The notes below the pieces were generated by a model, which saw only the letters and a list, made by a program, of their open reading frames with translations, did not search any database and was not told where the DNA came from. 64,000 nt of DNA from Rhea pennata. Taxonomy: Eukaryota > Chordata > Aves > Rheiformes > Rheidae. The stretch lies in contig NC_084664.1 of assembly GCF_028389875.1 (NCBI RefSeq), forward strand, positions 115,823,966-115,887,965, in the 5' to 3' direction. The translations under genes and the position numbers were made by a program. Shown piece after piece: positions 13,480 to 25,090 of the stretch (the first letter of the stretch is position 1; every line of letters begins with the position of its first letter).

Positions 13480-16218
13480 AAAAGTTTTAAATCCTACTCT
13501 TTATTTATATTCCTCCTTACTCTCACCTCTTCCCCAGACCCTTTAACTGACAGCACCCCAAGACCTGCATGCATCAGCCTTTAGCTGGTATTTGTGTCTG
13601 ATAGAAACTGCTGACTTCTCAGACATGGGCAGTGGATTCCTTTATGTTGGTTATGGAAGATGACAGAAAGTTAATGAAGTAATTTACAGAGGGAATTATA
13701 CAGCCACAGCAGCAGGAAAGAAAGATAACTTTAACAGCCTTTTTGAACAGCTATCCAGTCTCTCTCAAAACCATAAAAAAGTTCAGCAGACAAAAGAAAA
13801 CTGAAAGACTGTGTTAATCTCATAGCAATTCAAGGAACTCCACAAGGACCTGACCAGAATTGTATCCAGATGCCTAGGTAGTGGTTGAACCTCTGTGAAT
13901 CACAAGAAACATGAAAACTAGCAACTCATGACAAAGCAGGTACATCTGGAAGGAACACAAATCACAAATATTGGAAGAGCTGGTTCAGCCACTTGTTATC
14001 AGCCGTTTATATTACAAATTCTGCACTTGAGGGAGGATTCAGCAGTTGTAATAGGCAAACAAAAGAGGGGTTTGTGAGAGATTACAAAGAAATGCCAGTA
14101 CTTATCAAGAGCTACAGGATGACAAGGACAAGGAGCAAAAGGTGATTGTGAGAAGCAGACAGAGTGTGGATTTGGAGGGAGAGAGAGAGAAATTAATCAT
14201 TAGGAGAAAGAAAGTTTGGGTTGGATGCAGTGAGATACATGCCAGATGTATCATCATCAGCATCAGATCTCCAGGTGTCCCTGGTGGTGCTATGAATATC
14301 TAAGATACAGGAAGGGTAACATGGAAAGTCATCTTTCCAGTTACTTAGCATAGCCTCAGAAGCTGGTCTGGAATCACTGAGAGAAATCCTATGGTTTTGG
14401 CCAAGAGAGAGGTCACAGGACAGGATTACAACCATCCCTTCTGGCCTCAGATTTTGTTAATCCCACTAACTTCTCCTATAGTTCCTTCTCTTCCTTGCAG
14501 TCAGTCCAAATACTGCTCCAGATGTCACTTTTTTCTTACACGTGTTCAATCACACAAGCCACCTTATCAACAATCTGGACAATTTCACAATTTCTTAGTC
14601 TTTTTGTTGGTTGGAACTCAAGAGGTATGTTCTGAACTTAAAAGAAAATTCCCTATGTAACTAAGGATACACTGACAGTAAGATCAAGGCTTTTGCCTTT
14701 TGTTCTAACAGATTGCCATAGTAGAAGCCAGCAGATGCATTCAGATTTGAATTATTTCAGTGGCTGAGCTGGAAGGGTATTTCCTGTAGGGGACCTTTGC
14801 TCTAGGAAATTACTCCTCACCACAGTCCTCTAAGGCCATCTCCACGTCTACCAGTGTTGTCCTTTTGGTTTGCTTCTCCCAGTGGATGAGAAATTTAGCA
14901 ATACTCATAATTAGCAGTGTCCTTCATCTGCAACTGTCCCTGTACAGAACAGGCAGCAATCCTTCAATTGTATTTAAGAATCTGAAGAATCAAGTGTTTT
15001 ATCAACTTCAGCTGTCTTTGGCACTCCTGAAGGGTCATGCACAATCTTGTCTTTCCACTCTTTTCATCCTATTTCCCTCACTGATCCCGTATTTCTTCTA
15101 CTCTGCTGATCACAGTGCTCCCTGTGACCCCCTTCTTCCACTCTGCTTTCTGCCTTCTTTCATGTAATTTGAGCTGTCCTTCCCCATCTCCTTCCTTCAT
15201 GTCCTTCCTTAAAATTCACAAGACCGCTACGCTGATTTTCTCACCACTTGTGTTCCCAGGCCCTCCCTCTTCTGGATGCTGACTGTAATTTGTTTCAGTC
15301 TGTTAACACATAAGCTCTTTTGGCCAGAAATTTTGAGTCCTTGTTTCTTTCACTAGTTGTCAGGTACTTTCCTGGCTAGCTGATGAGACAGCTGGTGTAC
15401 CTATGTGGTGTTAGTTACTGAGTTTAAATTTAATTGTTGTCCTATTTAAGATCTCTATAGGTGAGTGCATGTCTCTACCACATATAGGGCATATAAATGC
15501 TTCATTAGAAGTGATAACTCTGAGACAGAGGGGATTTTTTGAGATAGAGTTCTACATAGGTGAGACAATACAAGGAGAAAGAACATGCAGGAGTCTCAAC
15601 AGATCTAATACATAGTCCTCTCAAAGTTGCCGTGGCTCTGCCTTAAGAAAAAAGCCTCTCAGCTGTCTGCTGCTGTCTGCAGGGGCCCAGGAATTGGCTA
15701 ACGTTCAGATTAGATCTTGGAACAGTCATGAAAAGCAGAATGTACTTTTCTTTAACCTCTGTCACGTAGTTGCCTCCTCTACTATATTTTAGTCTCTTTT
15801 TTTGGTGACTGCTGCTTTCAGAGTGTTTCCCTTTTGCCTTGTGTCTAATCCTCTGGCATGCCATACCTACCTCTGTCTGGGAGCGGAGCAAGTGTGTCAT
15901 TAAGGTGTTTCTGCCTTCAGCATGAAGATCTATGACCTTCTCACAAGCCCCAGTGGAAAGCTAGTAGGAGGATTTTTTGGACAGGTTGCTAGCAAAAAGA
16001 GCTGTCGGCAAGAAATCTGTGCATGATTAACGCTTCCCCTAAGAAAGCAGAACTTCGTACATTATTATAAATTAACAGAAGTGTATCAGAAATATCTCCC
16101 TCATTAATTTCTCCTTCTAATTGGAATAACCTGATGAGGTCATAAGGGAAAACCCTGGTGTCAACACTGGGACGGTGTTCAAATGGAGAAATTATGAGCT
16201 GGTATTCTTCTTGAACCA
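12666..16218. other. Intergenic desert
   Basis: No gene recognised. It contains the 31-A run, and a 100-codon plus-strand frame at 14865-15167 rich in L, S and F without identifiable motif. Confidence 0.6.
13446..13476. repeat. Poly(A) tract, 31 nt
   Basis: An uninterrupted A run. No SINE body or target-site duplication was recognised beside it. Confidence 0.95.
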
Positions 16219-16455
16219 ATGACAGATCTGTTCTCAAAAAACAAAACTAGCCAGAAGGAATTAAAACAAGACCAGAAGGCACTAAAACAAGAGCTGGAAA
16301 CTTTACAAAAGGAATTACAGCAGCATCTGGAGGTTTCCCAGAAATGGCTGAAGTGATTTGCAGGCAGAGGTGAACTCTCTGTTGGAGTAACAACTACAAA
16401 ATGTCCCAACAGACCGAGAAGACCAGCTGCAAAACTTTCAGGCAGAAATGGAAAG
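16219..16455 (+). pseudogene. Decayed coding fossil with coiled-coil heptads (possibly gag-like)
   Basis: From ATG 16219 to TGA 16356 the frame is dense in K, Q, E and L with leucines spaced as in coiled coils (KELKQDQKALKQELETLQKE). After that stop, the next frame (from about 16354 to 16455) continues with the same composition (DLQAEVNSLLE, DQLQNFQAEME), interrupted by one stop, as if one long coiled-coil protein had taken a frameshift. The DNA holds a tandem repeat of 21 bp, exactly 7 codons, at 16251-16271 and 16272-16292. I cannot name the parent. A retroelement gag or a cellular coiled-coil gene retrocopy are both possible. No intact function is expected. Confidence 0.35.
16251..16292 (+). 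repeat. Two-copy 21-bp tandem repeat (7-codon period)
   Basis: Unit 1 (16251-16271) and unit 2 (16272-16292) differ at only two positions, AAT versus CAC in the middle. A more diverged third unit may follow at 16293-16313. The period equals one coiled-coil heptad, which suggests it arose in coding sequence. Confidence 0.7.
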
Positions 16456-19400
16456 CCCAAAGAGGTAAAAGACAACTATACTGCCACGGACTCCTCAGGG
16501 TAGGGAGAGGCGAAGCCAGAACATGCTAGCAGGGATGAACTGGAACAAGGACTCACAGGCTAAAACTTCAGCTCCAAGAAGAAATTTCCAGTCACAGACC
16601 CATCATGGTAGCAACCCATTTGGACAGTCAATTGGTGCAATCATAAAGCTTAGGCAAAACAGATAATTAGTGCAGCTCTACTTAGTTGTCAAGTCACAGA
16701 GTCCAGTGGGAAAGGCTGAACTTTCACAGGTCAATTTATGCAAGGATCTAATACCTTTTAGAGGAAATTCCACTGTAGACTTATTTAGATAAATAATAGG
16801 CCAAATGGAAGCTAGGAAAGATGAGTTCTAGCAACAAGGAGAAGAAAGGAGGAGTTCTAGCAGCAAGCCTGAATAGCCATGCCCTGAGGGTGTCATGACA
16901 CTTATTTCCGCAAAAGATTTTATGTAAACACTCATCTAGCTTAGACTTTCAAATTAAGTTCAGTGGGTGACAGCCAAAGGCACTCCAAGAGGTCTATAGA
17001 GTTTGTCATGGAAATTCTGATTCTCCCCCTGCAGTCATGGACCACAGGAGGAAGTGGTTTCTGGTGACAGGGATGAAAGACAGTCACTATGAATTCTGCA
17101 AGTGTAGTTCCATAGCAGAGAAGGGGATACTAATTTGCCTCACAATATTATTGAGCAGTGAAAAAAATGAAAAATTTGGCACACTAAAAAAAAAAGAAAA
17201 ATTAGAGTAATGGGAACTTCATTTGAAAACTGGCACTATGAGAAGAAAGATTATTATGATTATAAGACTGTCCTGACAAACCATCATTGCTTCCTAGAGA
17301 GCTTCTCTTTCAACTCAGGAAATGGAAGGACATCATACTGAAGAAGCAAAGCTCAGAGACATATAAAGAGACCAGCTTGCCATTTTTATTTCAAGCTGGA
17401 CAGCTAACAATAATGGGAATTTTGGCTATTGAATATGTAATAGGATCGGTGAAATGTGAAGGAAATGTAGATATTGTCTCAAACCTTGCATTTATTAGAC
17501 TAGACAAGCCAAAAAGACTATGGATTTGGGACATCTAAAACGGATCCTCCTAATTGATTTCAAATGGAGAGAATGTCTGGGGAATGTGAATGCATCCAAG
17601 AACTGGGAAAATTGGTTTTGAAAACAGGACCTCTGTAATTTGAACAAAAACTAAGAGTAACTGAGGTAATAGATGAGCTAATAAATGAGATAATCGTATC
17701 TAGTAACAATAGGAAAGGTCTATTGTAAATACGGTCTTTAGAAATTCCTTTAAAACATGTGGCCTAAGTGAAACAATTGATTTTCTAAATGGTTTGCAGC
17801 AAAGAAGCTGCTTTGTTTCCAGCGCATAAACTCTTATGCTAGCAACGTACTCTACTGTCTTTCCTTTGTGAGTTTCTGAAATCTGTCTTTTGGCCCAGAA
17901 TCTTGGTTAAACTTCACCTGCCAAAGTTCTTGCAAGTCTGCTTCAGGGCCAAGTCCCTGTTGTTTGCTGCTGAGCAGTAGATACAATGAAGCAAGGAAGG
18001 GAGGAAGGAGAAATAGAAGCCACATTTTCAATATGTGTGTCTGTGGATTGAATAAACTCTAAGATTCAAGAAAACTGAGACAGTGTAGAACTGGTCTATA
18101 CCTCAAAGTCTCTCAGAAATAGAAGTTTCGTGTGACTGTTTCTGTTCATTTGTGAGCTTGCTAATAGTATCATCACCACTCTGTAAGCCTGATGGGAATG
18201 GAAATCTGTACCAGATAATCTGTTTCTTTAACTACAACAACCACTTAGTATCTTCCAGTTTAGAACTGGCTCTGCTGGATAGTGACCATTCTTCAGGTCC
18301 TGAACCACATCTGCTCCTCCGCATGTGGCTTCTAAGTCAACGGTATGTCAAACAAGCCTCAGCTGATTCATTTCCATTTCTTGCTAGGAGAAAATTTGAG
18401 TCATTGAGGATGGTTGAAGTTGGCACTGCCAAGTTATGCTGGGACTTAGTGTTGTTTCAACTCATAGCAATATCTCCTGTAAGCCATCCCTGGAAGGTCC
18501 GCATCTCCTGATTATGTACACAGCCCTAGCAGGTGTTGGTTCATGACTTGTAACATCAGAAAAAGGTGAGAGTGGCTTCATGGGGCATCACAGAGACCCT
18601 GAAAGAAAATATTTGTCACAGACCTGTTAGAGATACCATTTGACTAATAGGTGGAATAAAATAAATCAGGAAGGGAAAATCTCTTTAAAGTGTTATTGAA
18701 AAAACTAAAAATGTCTGGTGATATGAAATGAGCTGAATAGAAATAGCTTATAAATGTGGTAAGGCTTAAGCTTGCTTTAATTTTGCTTTACTCAAATGTA
18801 GGTGAATTTTATCCTGAAGAACTATATATCTTTGACTTTGTGTGAATTACGATGGCACTGTTTCAGTGGCTTAGCTGATGTGAAGGCTGTACGTCGGGTT
18901 AAACCTCTTTCAAACAGGTATGCTTAAGTTTCAACCTTTAAGAAAACTGTAAATAGATACCCATGTGTGTTCACCTAAAATAAAGAAAAGGTGACAGAGG
19001 AAAGCAAGGCTTTTCTGAGTATTTTGGGAAAAACCTGGAGGGGGGTGGTAAAAGAGAATGGACAAAGCATAGATCAGCTTGAGGGAAAAACATACTCTTC
19101 AGCCACATTGGAAAGAACTAATATATGACCTGAGAGCAGCAGAAAGTATACTTTTGTGATAGGGAGTTTCAAATGACCTTCAAGCAAGGAAACTGCCTCT
19201 TTCCTGCTTCTTTCTCTTCTCCTGAAAGCAGAATTTTGTATATTTATGTAAATAAACTCAATTTTATCAAATACACTTCACTCCGTCGTCAGCCTTTCCT
19301 CCTTGTTGTTATAATATAGAATTTTGTTTACCTGCTCACATCAGAAGGAGTTACAAAGCTGACCACTTTCATGATAAGATACAGCGAGGAAAAATGGTGA

Positions 19401-20363
19401 GATTTAGGATCCATATCAATGAATGCATGGTGTTTTAGCAGGGAACTGAAATACAAAGATACAGACTCAGGAGAATTTTCTGTCACATTTATTACTATTT
19501 TCTTCCATGAGTTAATTAAAAGTTTGGTTCTCAGAAGATTAATTCAGATTTTAACATACTTTCTTCATATTTGCAGAATCTAGAGACCATCATATGTTAG
19601 AGTGGGAAAAAGTCCTAGAAACAGAAAAAAAGTGAAATAAATCAATACAGTGAATAATCTTCACTAATAAGGAGTGATAGGTTTGTGATGAGGAAAATAT
19701 TATGATCAATAATCAGATACATTTTAAATTGAGTGGTTGAGAAGCAAATTGAACAAGTAGAGCAGCACCTGATGTGACTTATTTTCTTTCCTGTCAGATG
19801 GCTGGTTTTGTTCTTTGTGTTGAACTTTAGGATGATAGCTACATAGTTTTAAAAAGGCTTCCCTGATGTTACACCTATTTATTCCTTTATTTTCCTTGTA
19901 ACTCTGCAGGCAGTCTACAGAGAGCAAAATCTGATCCACAACAGAGGATCCTTTGAGTTGTAGTGTTTACCATGCTATCTCAAGCTCTAACCGCTTCATT
20001 CTTTGTAATTTGATTATTTGGTCACGCCCTGGAATGCAAAGTATTACTCTGATGGATTTGTATAAACCTAGCCTCTTCAAATACAGTAAGTAGCTGAATG
20101 ATGTATGTTAATGACATGCTCTCCATAATTTTTATAATGCAAGATCTCAGCCCAGTTTTAATGTTTAATATCCCTGGGATTCACATCGAAATTATTACAA
20201 ACATTATGTATTCTATTCCTTGGACTTAGAATTAATTTCAAAACAGAGCAAAAGTGCATCCTATTTGTTTTCTTCAGGGAGTTTGCATCAGTAACAGTCT
20301 ATTTATTCTGGAGCTTCTGAAGTTAGAAATACCTTTTTATTTTACTGTATTTGATCCAACCTG

Positions 20364-20386
20364 ATGAAATGTTCAGAACATTTCAT
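20364..20386. repeat. 23-bp palindrome (11-bp arms, 1-nt centre)
   Basis: ATGAAATGTTC at 20364-20374 and its exact reverse complement at 20376-20386 flank a single A. Half-site spacing does not match the steroid receptor (3-nt) or heat-shock (2-nt) layouts. Confidence 0.9.
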
Positions 20387-21193
20387 TTCTATGTTATGTC
20401 ATTTCCTTTTTCACTTGAAAAATATTTATTCTAGCAAAATTTACCTTCTTAAATGAAGGACACAGGTTGTTACAAAGCATTTATGGTCACAGAATCTTTG
20501 ATGGAAAGCTGTCTACCCAAAATAAACAGAAGAGAATAGCTACTTCTCTAGATCCTCTGTATGAAAGACTGCATAAGAGAATTCATAATCTGCATTGCTT
20601 TTATCGATCATTCAATCTTTGCATCAGTGATGTTTCTAATACAGGGGTTTAACCTCTGGAATGACTCCAAGCAGGTTGGAACAAAGCAGCTAAACCTGTG
20701 TTAGGTTGTGATCTGAGCACTCTCAGGCAATAAATCTTTAATTTGAGAGACTGGCAACTGTTTCAAAATTAGAATTAAAGGAACATTTAGCATTGACAGT
20801 GTTTTCAGTGTTGTCAGGAATTGCTTTCCTCGGCATTTTTTGAAAGGTTGGGTCTTACTCAGAAGCATACTTCCAAGATACCTGCTTACCTAGTAACCTA
20901 CTCATTCGTTCCCCTCTCTGTCAAAAATCAACCTCAAAAAGCAGCATGGAAATGTAAAGACAGAAGTGTGTTGAAGCTCCCATTTATTATAGTCCTATCG
21001 ACAGGATGATTTGTTCTAGCTAGGCTTACATCCATGCTGTTGCCGCTGAACAAGTCTTTTGATATTACCAGTGCAGAGAGAAAATCCTAGTTTGAACTAC
21101 TCTGCTTAGGGAAAAGGGGTTCACTCTCAGGCATGGGGACACTGTGGCAATGCTACTTTGATATATGAGGACAGAATGATCCACCACCTTTTT

Positions 21194-21204
21194 GGGGGGG
21201 GGGG
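21194..21204. repeat. Poly(G) run, 11 nt
   Basis: G homopolymer after a short T run. A comparable G run (11 nt) occurs at 40890-40900 and a C run (13 nt) at 23046-23058. These may form quadruplex-like structures or be assembly-prone. Confidence 0.9.
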
Positions 21205-21789
21205 TCTTGGGATTACCTACATACTTGCTTGAGCCTCATGTGTAAGGGGGAACTTGTCCACACAGTCCTAGGCAAGATCCACAGAGGGTTTCCCACCTAA
21301 TTTCTCCTTTTGGCATGTTAAGTCCAAAGCCATGTGGTTCCCAGTTTTTCCTATTCCATGAAGGCATGTAAATCTTTTTTCTGGATGACACATCCCTGAG
21401 TGCCCACAATGCTATAGGCAGGCATCACACTGTTGGGATGCTGAGCAAGTCCCACCTATTTCACAGCAAGTGCCAACAGACTCTTCAGATTGTCTTCCCC
21501 ACATCTGATGAACACTCTGATAGGTATATTCTCTTAATGATTCCACACCAAGCACAGCTATCAGAGGAAATAATGCCTCTTTTTATCTAGTGGCTTAGTA
21601 AAGTTTTCATATTAAGTAGAGCAAGAACAGAAACATCCCAGCTGAATGCCCTAATCCCCCTGCCATGCCTCCATACTTATTCTCCTTGGCTACTTAATTC
21701 TCTTTTATATAATGGAGCTGCTTCACTGGAGAGAAATTGGGAATGATTCCCCACAGTCCCTGGGCTGTTAGTAATGGTATTCCCCCATG

Positions 21790-21990
21790 AGATGTAAGCT
21801 TGAAGCTTTTTCCAAGAGAGAAGTGAACCAAGGTCTCCTGCAGCTTGACTGAATGATACAGCCACTGAGACACTTCTCCTTACCATGAAATGAAGCACAT
21901 CTCCAAAGGACTGTGTTCTTGCCAATGTGCAATTACCTGCTCCCCCTTCCTCTGTTTTGGGTTGGAGAAGAGGTGGGAATTTGGCCCCAA
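21790..21990. repeat. Possible tRNA-derived SINE-like fossil
   Basis: GAACCAAGGTCTCCTGCAGC with the downstream ACAGCCACTGAGACACTTCTCC loosely resembles a common reptile/bird repeat containing 'gaacccaggtctcc...accactgggct', which has a tRNA-like B-box on the reverse strand. The match is weak. A 121-codon minus-strand open frame crosses it, but it shows no recognised domain and is probably fortuitous. Confidence 0.25.
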
Positions 21991-22965
21991 ATGAAAGATT
22001 ATTAGCTTCTCTTTCAGCAAGGGAAAAGACAGGGACATACAATAAGAATATTAATTTTAATGAGAAACTCAGACTGGCAAGAGAACTTTATTGGCAGAAG
22101 TGAAATTAGCTTTTCTACATAAACAGTTAGTGGTGTCAAGGGACTAGTCATTCATTGCCCAGAAGGAAAAAAATACAAAACAAAACACAAGAGTCTTTAA
22201 GGGTCCTTACTCTCAAGAATGCTCTTCGCTGTTTAATGCAGAGAGGATTTGCTTTGTACTTTGGCAAAAATCAAGTACGAAAGATATTGCTCCTTTCCAA
22301 TATTTTGAAGCAGTAAATACCCAGCAGAAACCAAGTACTTCAGGCTTTTCTCTTGACCCTTCTCCCTCCTCCACGTAGACATGTGTACACACATTATACA
22401 TTTTTAATTTTTTAAAGCTATTTCCCAAGTTGGAAGGCGAGTTAGGTGTAAAAGTCTTCATGATCGTAATCTCACCATTACCAGAACCATTTTGGTTTTA
22501 GTTCACCTTGGAGGACTCACTTTCACTGCTCTTGCTCTTGCCCGTTCCTCCTCACTGTTGTCATCTTGATGTGGGATGGACCTCCAGTTCTGTTGGCTCT
22601 GTGACACCTACCCCTTTTTCTCATTTTCCCCTTTTTATTTTCCCTGAGCTAGCCCACAAGGCACTTGTTGGTGATAAGGTCCCCTTTATGGGACAGATTT
22701 GGTAGTGACTGTTTAGTCAAAGTACAGGCCAGAAAAATTTCCTCTGTGTGTCTTTGGCAGTAGGATGAGATTTAACCCATAGGGTAAGAATCCATGGAAG
22801 AATTGCATTGCATAGATCATATAGGTTCCCAGAAGGGAGGTTTTATCTTGCTCACACCTGTAAAGAAAAATAACATTTTATGTTGGAGAACAGAAATGTA
22901 GTCAGCCTGCCACAAAAAGTGTTATTTAGTGGAGGTGATGCTATTTTACACTTGAGAGTAGGGCC

Positions 22966-22981
22966 AAAAAAAAAAAAAAAA
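22966..22981. repeat. Poly(A) run, 16 nt
   Basis: A homopolymer directly before the small inverted repeat at 22981-23000. Confidence 0.9.
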
Positions 22982-23000
22982 TACACCCACTGGGGTGTAT
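22981..23000. repeat. 8-bp inverted repeat with 4-nt loop next to a poly(A) run
   Basis: ATACACCC and GGGTGTAT are exact reverse complements around ACTG. The element directly follows a 16-A run (22966-22981). Confidence 0.85.
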
Positions 23001-23045
23001 TTCTTCACAGAAACTGGCCAACTGGCCACATCTGATAATGTCCTT

Positions 23046-23058
23046 CCCCCCCCCCCCC
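23046..23058. repeat. Poly(C) run, 13 nt
   Basis: C homopolymer preceded by CCTT and followed by AG. Confidence 0.9.
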
Positions 23059-24986
23059 AGCACAATGAGAAGCAAATGTGTGCAGAGCCTCTAATATTTC
23101 CACCTCCACATGGCCAGCAATGACTGCATAAAAAGAGAGCCATTCCCTTGCACGGGAATGTCCCAGCCAAGTCAGCTGACATTCCTATTCCTTGTCAGTT
23201 CAAGGCAACCTGCTTTCTTTAAAATTAATACTTTCGCAGATTTTCTTTTAAAAACACTACTGCGTCTCATTGTACCTGGGATTAACTAACCTTAGCAAGG
23301 AAGACTAGTAGTACCAGTTCAAAATTTGTAATTTTCAGTTGGCTGAGGAAGCATGTGTCCACAGCAAGGGAGGAGACATATTTCACCTTCATGACATGTT
23401 GCGTTGTTCAACCAGGAGTCAGCACTGATTAAAATGTCTTCTGTTTTAATTATAAATAGTCAATGGTTCAGATACCGTTCCTTTGCAATAGTCCTTCCAT
23501 GCAGCCAGCCTTTGCTTTTTGTGCGGCTGCTATGAGTCTGCTGCATGACTGATCCTGGGTATTGACTCTGAAGGAGGTATTGACTCAAAACAACATTGGA
23601 GGCAGCAGAAGAGCTGCTGTCTGCTTTTCTTACAGCCTGCTTTGCCTATGCCAGAGTTCCAGCAAAGCCAGGCTGGTTGGGATGCACAGGGTGAAGCTAC
23701 TGCTCAGGGACACAGAGAAAGGAAAAAGAGGGTGAAATAACACCTTCTAGCCCCTGGAGCTGCTGACTTCTCTGGGCTCTAAGCAGTGGCAAAATCAGTA
23801 ATCTTGACTGCAGGGGGTTTCCCAAGTTTCTCTATTCCAAACCTTCCTTCTATTTTCTCCCTTTAGGGCCAGAGCAACCTGGCAGACACTTCTGAGAAGC
23901 TGTGGACTGCCTTGACACGAATGGAAAGAGACTCACTTACATTGACTAAAAAACTGGCCTTAATTGACTTAGCAGAACATACTTTGTTATAGGAAAATGA
24001 CTGTTTATGCTTAATTGCTCGCGCTTTCTTTTTTCTTTTTTTATGAAGTCACGTTGCAAATCCAGCCCTGTGTCAGTAATCAACACACTCAATGTATAGG
24101 CAATTCTGCTCATCATTTTCCCATCTTGGATTCTGAATAAAAATCTATCTCAAAATATATTCTGCTCTAATTAAACAAATATATACAAGATTCAGAGCCA
24201 TCTGTATTTCATACCTTAGTTTGTAATGTCTCAATATCACAAACTCCAAGGAGTAACACTACACATTAATGGGAGCATGTGTCATATCTACTTGCTCTTT
24301 ATGACTTATGGGCTATCTATATTATTCCCATGTCTCCAAAACTCTAAAAACAAGTGTAAATAGTAATTCTTATTAACTGCGGAGACACCTGCACTTATAC
24401 GGACAAATCTGGTCAACAGCAGGTTCCCCTGCTGTTTTACTAAGCCAGCAACATGCTCTTGTCTCTGGCAGATGCTCTTGTTTTGTATTACTTCTAAACA
24501 GATACCAACTTTATTCACTTTTTGAAATTCTTTTCAGGAACCAGTGTCCTTCTGTCTACCAAGGGCCTTTTGCTGGAACAAAGCAATAAAGAGATCAGAC
24601 AGGTACCAGGAGACTGAATTTTGGTTCTGAAAATTACTGGCAGTTTTTGTAATCTTCCCATACTCCCTCTGCCAGGGATTAGCAGCAGGAAGAAGGACAG
24701 GGTTACAGGAGAAGACTTGTAAAATAAGCAAACATTACCAGTCTAAGCAGCCACCCATTAAATACCAGTGAAATTACTAGTTTAAGCACCTAGGATTACT
24801 AAATACCTTTCTTGGGCACACTAATAATACTTCTCTTCTTCAAAGCTCTTGAATATTTATATGAAACAGGAACTGTATTAGGAAGCAAAGTAACATAGCA
24901 TCAGCTTGGGAAAATACAGCAATAAACAAATCCAAATGAATGGTAAGTGGAACATTGTCAACAGTGATTTTTGACTATTACTGCAG

Positions 24987-25090
24987 TCTGTAGAAACATA
25001 GGACTGAAGAGACCCTTTGGGTCGTTAAGTGCAAAACCCAGAGATGGCAGGCAATAACCTGGTGTAATTCTCTTCTTAAACTGAGGAAAC
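24987..25090 (-). mobile_element. Short CR1-like 3' terminal fragment
   Basis: TAGAAACATAGGACTGAAGAGACC followed by GGGTCGTTAAGTGCAAAACCC resembles the reverse complement of the extreme 3' end of amniote CR1 copies, which often read TAGAAACATAGGACTGGAAGGGACC. The match fades after about 100 bp. This is a small, old fragment. Confidence 0.6.

Larger units (their letters stand above)
16456..21789. other. Intergenic desert following the coiled-coil fossil
   Basis: The first 1.6 kb may belong to the same decayed element as the coiled-coil fossil: it has patches of protein-like codons broken by stops, and AATAAA words at about 18048 and 19250. No LTR pair or primer-binding site was found. A 119-codon plus-strand frame at 18152-18511 was not recognised. 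Confidence 0.45.

Noticed and set aside
13402..13584. 60-codon frame with poly-lysine
   Set aside because: Created by the 31-nt A run.
14865..15167. 100-codon hydrophobic frame as a membrane protein
   Set aside because: Hydrophobicity follows from T/C-rich composition; no topology, conservation or signal context visible.
18152..18511. 119-codon plus-strand frame
   Set aside because: No domain, no promoter or polyadenylation context; length is within chance for a 64-kb six-frame search.
21677..22042. 121-codon minus-strand frame
   Set aside because: No recognised domain; overlaps a possible SINE-like fossil; probably fortuitous.
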